From BS750m-G62 sp046483505 (lineage in GTDB: Bacteria; Planctomycetota; Phycisphaerae; FEN-1346): DNA of 7,096 nucleotides. The position numbers and the translations under genes were made by a program. Within the stretch, counting starts at the first letter, position 1. Each line of letters begins with the position of its first letter. Below, in pieces: positions 1 to 5,032 of this stretch. The notes below the pieces were generated by a model. The model was not told the DNA's origin. It worked only from the letters and a program-made list of their open reading frames with translations, and did no database searches. Where the stretch lies: the NCBI GenBank assembly GCA_046483505.1, contig JAWODB010000211.1:1-7096 (forward strand). The letters run 5' to 3'.

Positions 1-578
1 CGGATCTCGGCGTCGCGCCCGATGACCGGGTCCAGCCGGCCCGTCCGGGCCTCCTTCACGAGGTCGCGGCCGTAGCGCTCCAGGGCCTCGTAGGTGGCCT
101 CCGGGCTCGCGCTCTGGACCCGCTGCGGGCCGGGCACCTCCGAGAGGGCCTTCAGGAACGCGGCGCGCGTGACGCCGGCCTCGGTGAGCGCGCGGGCGGC
201 GGGCGTGCCGCTCGCCGCCGACAGGATCGCCAGCACGACGTGCTCGACGGAGACGTACTCGTCCTTCAGGCGTTTGGCCTCGTCCTCGGCGGCCACGAGC
301 ACCCGGTTCAGCGTCTGCGTGACGTAGATGTTTCCGGGCGCTGCCCCGGGCCCGGAGACCTGCGGCCGTTTGGCGAGTTCCTGCTCCAACCGCTCGCGGA
401 CGGCGTCGGTGGGGATGTCCATCTTTCGGAGGAGGCGCGGCAAAAGCCCCTCGGACTGGTCGAGCAGGGCGGCCAGCAGGTGTTCGACGTCCACCTCCTG
501 GTGCCCGGCGCGGACCGCCCGCGACTGGGCGTCGTGCACCGCCTCCTGGCATTTCTGCGTCAGACGATTCGGATCCAT
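1..578 (-). CDS. clpB: ATP-dependent disaggregase ClpB, N-terminal part (cut by window edge)
   Basis: ClpB is a cytoplasmic AAA+ disaggregase that extracts polypeptides from aggregates together with the DnaK system. Reading the minus strand from the ATG at 578 gives 192 residues, MDPNRLTQKCQEAV onward, open at the left edge. Residues 1-150 are two Clp_N repeats: one with QEVDVEHLLAALL (about 28-40), one with YVSVEHVVLAIL (about 108-119). The first AAA+ domain then begins with the family signature LDPVIGRDAEI at 182-192. Its Walker A, the middle domain and the second AAA+ domain lie outside the window. The VIGRD signature and the position of the N-domain fit ClpB better than ClpA, and ClpC would also be conceivable from this part alone. 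A GAGG lies 10 nt before the ATG. No CIRCE element is visible upstream. The small membrane protein gene lies 163 nt upstream on the same strand. Confidence 0.93.
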   Translation of the reverse strand, partial: MDPNRLTQKCQEAVHDAQSRAVRAGHQEVDVEHLLAALLDQSEGLLPRLLRKMDIPTDAVRERLEQELAKRPQVSGPGAAPGNIYVTQTLNRVLVAAEDEAKRLKDEYVSVEHVVLAILSAASGTPAARALTEAGVTRAAFLKALSEVPGPQRVQSASPEATYEALERYGRDLVKEARTGRLDPVIGRDAEI

Positions 579-612
579 GGGTCTATTGCCTCGTCGTGTG
601 ATGCGGTTTCCA

Positions 613-618
613 ATTCTA
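613..618 (-). promoter_or_regulatory. Putative -10 element of clpB
   Basis: On the minus strand TAGAAT lies 35 nt before the clpB ATG. It is the same hexamer found in the mfd and parvulin promoters of this window, and would give a leader of about 29 nt. No good -35 exists at 16-18 nt: the expected place holds the loop of a palindromic repeat (GCGGAG on this strand). The element is therefore weakly supported, or the promoter depends on an activator or another sigma factor. Confidence 0.35.
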
Positions 619-624
619 CATTCT

Positions 625-652
625 GCGCGGCGGGTCTCCGCACCCGCCGCGC
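625..652. repeat. 28-nt palindromic repeat, copy A
   Basis: Perfect inverted repeat with arms GCGCGGCGGGT (625-635) and its complement (642-652) around loop CTCCGC (636-641). It is the reverse complement of copy E (6354-6381) over all 28 nt. It begins 7 nt upstream of the putative clpB -10. No T-run follows on either strand, so it is not a classical intrinsic terminator. Confidence 0.9.
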
Positions 653-657
653 ATGTG

Positions 658-685
658 GCGCGGTGGGTCTCCGTACCCACCGCGC
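658..685. repeat. 28-nt palindromic repeat, copy B
   Basis: Perfect inverted repeat with arms GCGCGGTGGGT (658-668) and its complement (675-685) around loop CTCCGT (669-674). It has the same orientation as copy A and lies 5 nt after it. Compared with A, one arm base changes C to T and the partner base changes G to A, so pairing is kept. Confidence 0.9.
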
Positions 686-707
686 TCGAAAGGATTTCCT
701 TAAGGCT

Positions 708-735
708 GCGCGGCAGGGCAGGAGCCCCGCCGCGC
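708..735. repeat. 28-nt palindromic repeat, copy C (opposite orientation)
   Basis: Arms GCGCGGCAGGG (708-718) and CCCCGCCGCGC (725-735) enclose loop CAGGAG (719-724). One pair is mismatched (A715 with C728). The loop resembles the reverse complement of the A/B/D loop, so this copy reads in the other direction. It ends 6 nt from the stop codon of the small membrane protein gene. Confidence 0.75.
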
Positions 736-741
736 GGCATC

Positions 742-999
742 TCAGTACGGCCAGGCGTCGCGGGGCTGGTGCCAAGGCCCTCTCGGCCGGCGCGTGGCGC
801 GGTGCAGACGCCAACCGAACGAGAGCAGCGACACGCCGCTCACGATCAGGGCCGTCGCGACGATCACCTCCAACAGGTGCGGCACGAGGAGGATGAGCAG
901 CCCCAGCACCACCAGCACCACGCCGGGGAGGAGGTACACCCACGCCAAGCCGTCGGCCAGGCCCGCCACGCGCCGGTGGATGTGCGTCCAGTCGACCAT
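742..999 (-). CDS. Small two-helix membrane protein of unknown function (DUF3096-like)
   Basis: The product is 85 residues with no recognised enzymatic motif. It has a charged amphipathic start (MVDWTHIHRRVAGLADGLAW), then two hydrophobic stretches at about 19-39 and 42-62 separated by VPH at 39-41, then a basic, proline-rich tail (RATRRPRGPWHQPRD). It would sit in the inner membrane as a hairpin. The pattern resembles small DUF3096-type proteins, but this is from memory and not certain. Coding status is supported by AAGGAG 6 nt before the ATG on the minus strand and by the coherent hydrophobic profile. Against it, the region is GC-rich and other frames are open. It lies upstream of clpB on the same strand, and its own promoter was not found. 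Confidence 0.68.
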   Translation of the reverse strand: MVDWTHIHRRVAGLADGLAWVYLLPGVVLVVLGLLILLVPHLLEVIVATALIVSGVSLLSFGWRLHRATRRPRGPWHQPRDAWPY

Positions 1000-1039
1000 G
1001 CCGTGCTCCTTCCCGCGTCGTCGTCTCTAACGGGTTGCC

Positions 1040-1067
1040 GCGCGGCGGCCATCCCAGGCCGCCGCGA
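1040..1067. repeat. 28-nt palindromic repeat, copy F (ATCCCA-loop subtype)
   Basis: Arms GCGCGGCGGCC (1040-1050) and GGCCGCCGCGA (1057-1067) enclose loop ATCCCA (1051-1056). Ten of eleven pairs are intact; only the outermost G-A fails. It shares the immediately preceding GTTGCC (1034-1039) with copy G at 4853-4886. The right arm can instead pair with ATCGCGG (1074-1080) through CCGCGAT (1062-1068), so two hairpins compete. Confidence 0.8.
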
Positions 1068-1162
1068 TCCTCCATCGCGGGGCCCTGCGAAGGCCACCAC
1101 GCAGGAGGGGCCTCTTCCGTCCATTGTGCAAACGCCGTGCCAGCGTCGAGACGGTTTGAAGG

Positions 1163-1191
1163 GTTCGCACCGGGGGTTTGCGGTGCGGAAC
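1163..1191. other. Inverted repeat upstream of the mfd promoter
   Basis: GTTCGCACCG (1163-1172) can pair with 1181-1191 with one bulged G, around an 8-nt loop. It lies about 60 nt before the -35 of mfd and has no T-run. It may be an operator, a terminator remnant or chance. It shares CGGTGCGGAA and GCACCGGG, in swapped order, with the palindrome inside mfd at 1743-1762. Confidence 0.4.
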
Positions 1192-1212
1192 GGCCACTCA
1201 GCCTTTGGTCCC

Positions 1213-1227
1213 CTGCCATTCTGGCAG
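1213..1227. other. Short perfect inverted repeat upstream of the mfd promoter
   Basis: CTGCCA (1213-1218) and TGGCAG (1222-1227) flank TTC. It lies 23 nt upstream of the mfd -35, a place where a regulator could bind. No known operator consensus is recognised. Confidence 0.35.
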
Positions 1228-1249
1228 CCACCCCCGGTTTGTTGCGGCG

Positions 1250-1278
1250 TTGACCCGGCCGGCCCGGCCGGCTAGAAT
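1250..1278 (+). promoter_or_regulatory. Sigma70-type promoter of mfd
   Basis: TTGACC (1250-1255, five of six consensus bases) and TAGAAT (1273-1278, five of six) are separated by exactly 17 nt. The spacer is entirely G and C and lies within two CCGGCCGG boxes (1255-1262 and 1264-1271). The expected transcription start at about 1285 lies only about 13 nt before the ATG at 1298, so the mRNA is nearly leaderless. Confidence 0.75.
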
Positions 1279-1297
1279 GACATCAGATACGGTATTC

Positions 1298-4200
1298 ATG
1301 GCAGACGGCCAGACGGTGGACATCCCGGCCACGGGCGAGGCGGTCACGGACCTCCTGGCCCGGCAGGAGGTCACCGGCGCGGTCCGGCGAGCCCTCCGCG
1401 AGGAGGGGCGGGCCAGCGTCGAGGGCCTGTGGGGATCCAGCGCGCCCGCCCTGGCCGCCGTACTCCTCCCCGATTGCCCGTCCACGCTGGTCTACGTCCT
1501 CGCCCACGTCGACGCCGTCGACGACGCCTGCGACGACTGGCGGCTGCTGGCGGGCGTGGAGCCCGAGGTCTTCCCCGCCTGGGAGGCGCTGCCGACCGAG
1601 GCGGACGTCTCCGACGAGATTCTCGCCGACCGGCTCCGCCTGCTTCGGGCGTTGGCGGAGGCGAAACGGGCCGAGCGGGCGCGCGAAAGCGACGACGCTG
1701 TTCGAGACGATGATGCCGTTCGAGGCGACCGCGCTTCTCGAGCCCGGTGCGGAAGCACCGGGTCATCCTCATCGGCGGGGGCACGTGCCACGCCGGATGG
1801 AGATGACCGGCCGCTTCCGCGGCCGGCTCGAACGGCGCCGCCGCGCGTCATCGTCACGACGATCCAGGCGATGATGCAGCCGGTCCCCTCGCCGCGGCAC
1901 CTTGCGGAGAACACGCTCCACCTGGCCGTCGGAGAGACGTACGACCTCGCCCACCTCCGCCGGTGGCTGGGGGCGCGCGGCTTCCGGCCGGCCGAACTGG
2001 TGCTGGAGCCGGGCCAGTACGCCGTCCGCGGCGGCATCGTGGACGTCTATCCGCCCACGGCCCCGTCGCCGTACCGCCTGGAGTTCTTCGGCGACGACCT
2101 GGAGAGCCTGCGCACGTTCGATCCCGGCACGCAGCGGAGCCTGGAGGACCGGGACCACGTGGCCATCGCGTTCGTCCCCACGGGGCAGGGCGGACCGCTC
2201 GCGCCGGAGACCACGACGAACCTCGTCGACTACCTGCCGTCGGACGCGTGGGTCGTGTGGCAGGACCCGCTCGAGATCGCCGAGATGGGCCGCTCGTTCG
2301 TCGCGCGGCTCGCGAGCCCCGTCGGCGTGTACGGCTTCGACGCCGTGGTCCGGGCGGCGCGCGAGTTCGTGCGGCTGGACGTGTCGAGTTTCACCTCGGC
2401 CGGCGCCAGCGACGCCTTCACCCTGCGGACCGAACAGGTGGGCCCGTTCAGCGGCAAGGCGGAGGCCGTGCGCGAGGAACTCGCAGGCGCCGCCGACCGC
2501 GACACCGTCCTCCTCTTCTCCGACAACGAGGGCGAGCGCGACCGGATGGCCGAAATCCTCCGGGCCCTCGACCCCGCCGTCCGCGACCGCATCCGCCTCG
2601 GCATCGGCCGCCTGGGCGCCGGGTTCCGCCTCGTCGGCGAAGGCGTGGCGGTGCTCGCGAACCACGAGGTCTTCCAGCGGTACCAGGCCCGCCGGCGGTT
2701 GGGTCGGCGGCTCGAGACGCGGGCGCTCGATACCTGGATGGACCTCTCCCGCGGCGACCTGGTCGTCCACGCCGTCCACGGCATCGGGCGGTACCTGGGG
2801 ATGAAGACGCTCCGGCGGGCCGAGACGGCGATGGTCGAGCAGCGGGGCGGTGCGGCCGCCCCGGACGCCGCTGCCGGCGAGAAGACCGCCGACTACCTCG
2901 TCCTGGAGTATCGCGATAAGGTCAAGGTCTACGTCCCCGCTGCGCAGGTGGACCTGGTGCAGAAGTACGTGGGGGGCTTTCGGGGCAAGCCGCGCCTCTC
3001 CCGCGTGGGCGGCAAGGCGTGGGGCGAGAAGAAGCGGCAGGCCCGGGCGGCCGTCGAGCACTTCGCCGCCGAACTCCTTCGCATCCAGGCCGTCCGACAG
3101 ACCCGCCGCGGCATCGCGTACCCGGACGACAGCCTCTGGCAGAAGGAGTTCGAGGCGTCGTTCCCGTACCCGGAGACCGAGGACCAGACGGCCGCCATGC
3201 ACGAGATCAAGCGCGACATGCAGTCGCCCCGCCCCATGGACCGGCTCATCTGCGGCGACGTGGGCTACGGCAAGACGGAACTGGCCGTGCGGGCCGCGTT
3301 CAAGGCCGTCGAGGCCGGAAGGCAGACGATCGTCCTCGTCCCGACGACGGTCCTGGCGGCCCAGCACGTCGGCACGTTCCGCGAGCGGATGGCCGACTAC
3401 CCCGTCCTCGTCGCGATGCTCTGCCGCTTCCAGACGCGCGGCGAGCAGGCCGACATCCTCGACCGCTTCCGCAAGGGCCAGGTGGACGTGCTCGTCGGCA
3501 CGCATCGCCTGCTCCAGAAGGACGTGCAGCCGGCGGACCTGGGCCTCCTCATCGTCGACGAGGAGCAGCGGTTCGGCGTGGCGCACAAGGAGCGCCTGAA
3601 GGCCCTGCGGCAGACGGTGGACGTGCTGACGCTGACGGCCACACCCATCCCGCGGACGCTGCACATGTCGCTGCTGGGCCTGAGGGATATCTCGAGCCTC
3701 TCCACGCCGCCGCAGGACCGGCGGGCCGTCCGGACGGAGGTCTGCCCGTGGGACGACGAGCGGATCCGGCAGGCGATTCTGCGGGAACTCGCCCGCGACG
3801 GCCAGGTCTTCTTCGTCCATAACCGGGTGCGAAGCATCGAGGCCCTGGCCGACCGCGTCCGCGGCCTCGTGCCGGAGGCCGTCGTCGAATGGGCGCACGG
3901 CCAGATGAACGAGCACGAACTGGAGGCGCGGATGCGGCGGTTCTTCGCCCGCGACATCGACGTGCTCGTCTCGACGACGATCATCGAGAGCGGCCTCGAC
4001 GTGCCCCGCGCCAACACCATGTTCATCCACGACGCCGACCGCTTCGGCCTGGCGGACCTGCACCAGTTGCGCGGCCGCGTGGGGCGGTACAAGCACCGGG
4101 CCTACTGCTACCTGCTGCTGCCGGAGAAGCGGCCGCTGACGCCCGCCGCCTCCAAGCGCCTCCGGGCCATCGAGCAGTACGCCGACCTGGGGGCCGGGTT

Positions 4201-4807
4201 CCAGATCGCGATGCGCGACCTGGAGATCCGCGGGGCCGGCAACATCCTGGGGCCGGAGCAGTCCGGCCACATCCACGCCGTCGGCTACGAACTCTACTGC
4301 CGCATGCTCGAGGCCGCCACCCGCCGGCTCCAGGGCAAGCCGTCCGAGGAGGCGCCGCGGGCCGACGTCCAGTTGGACCTGCCCGCCTTCCTGCCGGCCG
4401 ACTACGTCCCCACCGAACGCCAGCGGATCAGCCTGTACCGGCAGTTGCAGCGGGCGGCGGCCTCGGGCACGCTCCAGGAGGTGGCCGAGGAGATCGAGGA
4501 CATGTACGGCCCGCCCTCGCCGCCGGTCCGGCGCCTGGTGGACCTGGAGGCGGTCCGTGTCGCCGCCGGGAACCTGGGCGTCCGGTCCGTCCATCGCAAA
4601 GGCACGGACGTGGTGTTTACGCTGCGGGAGGCGTCGCGGCTGGAGGCGATCCTCCGGGAGGCCGACGACGGGGCCGTCCGCGGGGCCGGCGTCGTCCGCG
4701 TCCTGGACCCGCACACGCTGGTATGGCGGCTGGAAGGAGAGGGCGGCCCGGAGCGGGTGCTGGCCCTCGTCAAGAACGCCCTTGTCCGGCCGGCAATGGC
4801 GTCTTAG
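1298..4807 (+). CDS. mfd: Transcription-repair coupling factor Mfd
   Basis: Mfd is a DNA translocase that removes RNA polymerase stalled at lesions and recruits UvrA for nucleotide excision repair. The product is 1169 residues (E. coli Mfd is 1148). The UvrB-like region carries EPGQYAVRGGIVDVYP (237-252). R244, R260 and F264 match, with identical spacing, E. coli R165, R181 and F185, which contact UvrA. The polymerase-interacting domain begins near GDLVVHAVHGIGRYLG (486). Translocase motifs are GDVGYGKT (653-660), DEEQ (754-757), TATPIPRT (780-787), STTIIESGLD (892-901) and LHQLRGRVGR (921-930). The TRCF C-terminal domain runs from about 1028. The ATG at 1298 is chosen because it follows the predicted transcription start; 1178 lies upstream of the promoter and 1277 overlaps its -10. 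No clear Shine-Dalgarno is visible. Residues about 123-183 are an unusual Arg/Ser/Asp-rich insert with more A/T-ending codons than the rest of the gene, and contain paired DNA palindromes. The stop codon overlaps the next promoter. Confidence 0.96.
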   Translation: MADGQTVDIPATGEAVTDLLARQEVTGAVRRALREEGRASVEGLWGSSAPALAAVLLPDCPSTLVYVLAHVDAVDDACDDWRLLAGVEPEVFPAWEALPTEADVSDEILADRLRLLRALAEAKRAERARESDDAVRDDDAVRGDRASRARCGSTGSSSSAGARATPDGDDRPLPRPARTAPPRVIVTTIQAMMQPVPSPRHLAENTLHLAVGETYDLAHLRRWLGARGFRPAELVLEPGQYAVRGGIVDVYPPTAPSPYRLEFFGDDLESLRTFDPGTQRSLEDRDHVAIAFVPTGQGGPLAPETTTNLVDYLPSDAWVVWQDPLEIAEMGRSFVARLASPVGVYGFDAVVRAAREFVRLDVSSFTSAGASDAFTLRTEQVGPFSGKAEAVREELAGAADRDTVLLFSDNEGERDRMAEILRALDPAVRDRIRLGIGRLGAGFRLVGEGVAVLANHEVFQRYQARRRLGRRLETRALDTWMDLSRGDLVVHAVHGIGRYLGMKTLRRAETAMVEQRGGAAAPDAAAGEKTADYLVLEYRDKVKVYVPAAQVDLVQKYVGGFRGKPRLSRVGGKAWGEKKRQARAAVEHFAAELLRIQAVRQTRRGIAYPDDSLWQKEFEASFPYPETEDQTAAMHEIKRDMQSPRPMDRLICGDVGYGKTELAVRAAFKAVEAGRQTIVLVPTTVLAAQHVGTFRERMADYPVLVAMLCRFQTRGEQADILDRFRKGQVDVLVGTHRLLQKDVQPADLGLLIVDEEQRFGVAHKERLKALRQTVDVLTLTATPIPRTLHMSLLGLRDISSLSTPPQDRRAVRTEVCPWDDERIRQAILRELARDGQVFFVHNRVRSIEALADRVRGLVPEAVVEWAHGQMNEHELEARMRRFFARDIDVLVSTTIIESGLDVPRANTMFIHDADRFGLADLHQLRGRVGRYKHRAYCYLLLPEKRPLTPAASKRLRAIEQYADLGAGFQIAMRDLEIRGAGNILGPEQSGHIHAVGYELYCRMLEAATRRLQGKPSEEAPRADVQLDLPAFLPADYVPTERQRISLYRQLQRAAASGTLQEVAEEIEDMYGPPSPPVRRLVDLEAVRVAAGNLGVRSVHRKGTDVVFTLREASRLEAILREADDGAVRGAGVVRVLDPHTLVWRLEGEGGPERVLALVKNALVRPAMAS
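1740..1829. repeat. Facing pair of GGAA-loop palindromes inserted in the mfd reading frame
   Basis: Copy H (1740-1767) has CCCGGTGC (1743-1750), loop GGAA (1751-1754) and GCACCGGG (1755-1762). Copy I (1802-1829) is the reverse orientation: CCGGCCGC (1807-1814), TTCC (1815-1818), GCGGCCGG (1819-1826). Read in the same direction, both are GAGCC, 6-nt arm, GGAA, complementary 6-nt arm, GGTCATC. The arms differ (CGGTGC against GGCCGC) but each keeps its own complement. The 34 nt between them contain a further imperfect palindrome centred on GGCACGTGCC. GTTCGAG (1718-1724) and CTCGAAC (1827-1833) form outer inverted ends. The layout resembles a BIME, that is, paired REP-like sequences. It encodes residues about 148-178 of Mfd. 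Confidence 0.8.
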
Positions 4808-4810
4808 AAT
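4782..4810 (+). promoter_or_regulatory. Sigma70-type promoter overlapping the mfd stop codon
   Basis: TTGTCC (4782-4787, four of six consensus bases) and TAGAAT (4805-4810, five of six) are 17 nt apart. The TAG of the -10 is the mfd stop codon. As in the mfd promoter, a CCGGCCGG box (4786-4793) overlaps the end of the -35. The next gene on this strand is the parvulin lipoprotein at 5033, giving a leader of about 215 nt. Confidence 0.55.
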
Positions 4811-4823
4811 AAGCCGCCCGTAC

Positions 4824-4848
4824 GAAGAACCGCAGAAGCGGTTTCATC
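4824..4848 (+). other. Hairpin just after mfd, possible weak terminator or repeat remnant
   Basis: AACCGC (4828-4833) and GCGGTT (4838-4843) flank loop AGAA, followed by TTCATC. The short T tail makes a weak intrinsic terminator for mfd possible. The loop, 6-nt arm length and following TCATC also match the GGAA-loop palindromes inside mfd, so it may be a degenerate third copy. Confidence 0.45.
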
Positions 4849-4858
4849 ATGTGTTGCC

Positions 4859-4886
4859 GCGCGGCGGGCTTCCCAGGCCGCTGCGC
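4859..4886. repeat. 28-nt palindromic repeat, copy G (degenerate)
   Basis: Arms GCGCGGCGGGC (4859-4869) and GGCCGCTGCGC (4876-4886) enclose loop TTCCCA (4870-4875), with one mismatch and one G-T pair. The preceding GTTGCC (4853-4858) and the TCCCA of the loop match copy F at 1034-1067, marking a subtype. It lies in the leader of the parvulin gene. Confidence 0.7.
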
Positions 4887-4892
4887 TCAGCC

Positions 4893-4930
4893 CTGTCATC
4901 CTGAGCGAGCGAAGCGAGCGAAGAATCTCG
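4893..4930. repeat. Dispersed repeat of the GTCATCCTGAGCGA type
   Basis: The stretch begins CTGTCATCCTGAGCG and ends GAAGAATCTCG, with a tandem duplication of GCGAGCGAA (4905-4913 and 4914-4922) in the middle. From general knowledge, sequences of the form TCATCCTGAGCGAAGCGAAGAATCT recur between genes in many unrelated environmental bacteria. Its function is unknown. Here it lies in the leader of the parvulin gene. Confidence 0.6.
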
Positions 4931-5032
4931 CCGGGGCCGTTGACGTTTGTCGTGTAGCGGGTCCGGCGGACCAGTGGGCGGTGAGCGCTCGCAGCGGTGT
5001 CGCACGACGACGAAGCAGGCAGGTGACTTGCC

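Larger units (their letters stand above)
1000..1297. other. Divergent intergenic region between the small membrane protein gene and mfd
   Basis: No gene is supported here. It holds the Shine-Dalgarno of the minus-strand gene (about 1006-1013), palindrome copy F with a second overlapping hairpin (to 1080), two further hairpins at 1163-1191 and 1213-1227, and the mfd promoter. Reading frames crossing it lack ribosome-binding sites and recognisable products. An ATG at 1178 in frame with mfd lies upstream of the mfd promoter and is not taken as its start. Confidence 0.75.

Noticed and set aside
625..652. Palindromes as intrinsic terminators
   Set aside because: Stems are strong but none is followed by a T-run on either strand; they also occur in front of genes.
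625..735. Palindromes A, B and C as a CRISPR array
   Set aside because: Three units only, spacers of 5 and 22 nt, mixed orientation, and no cas genes.
579..741. CIRCE (TTAGCACTC/GAGTGCTAA) heat-shock operator upstream of clpB
   Set aside because: Looked for on both strands; no match seen.
560..1231. 223-residue minus-strand frame overlapping the small membrane protein and the start of clpB
   Set aside because: Another frame of the same GC-rich stretch, crossing palindromes A, B, C and F. The 742-999 frame has the Shine-Dalgarno and a coherent hydrophobic profile instead.
240..1275. Plus-strand open frames at 240-896 and 328-1275
   Set aside because: They run antisense to clpB and through the palindromes; products are Arg/Pro-rich without domains.
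1178..1297. Upstream ATG codons (1178, 1277) as starts of mfd
   Set aside because: 1178 lies before the promoter and 1277 overlaps its -10; the extra residues do not resemble an Mfd N-terminus.
1708..1877. Direct repeat CGATGATGC (1708-1716 and 1869-1877) as a target-site duplication around the Mfd insert
   Set aside because: The 161-nt spacing is not a multiple of three and the second copy encodes conserved Mfd residues, so chance is more likely.
1769..4714. 981-residue open frame on the minus strand opposite mfd
   Set aside because: It is the antisense of a GC-rich gene with strong codon bias. The product is repetitive and rich in Arg, Gly, Val and Leu, with no recognisable domain, and mfd on the other strand carries all family motifs.
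4940..4945. TTGACG as -35 of a promoter closer to the parvulin gene
   Set aside because: No -10-like hexamer lies 16-18 nt downstream.
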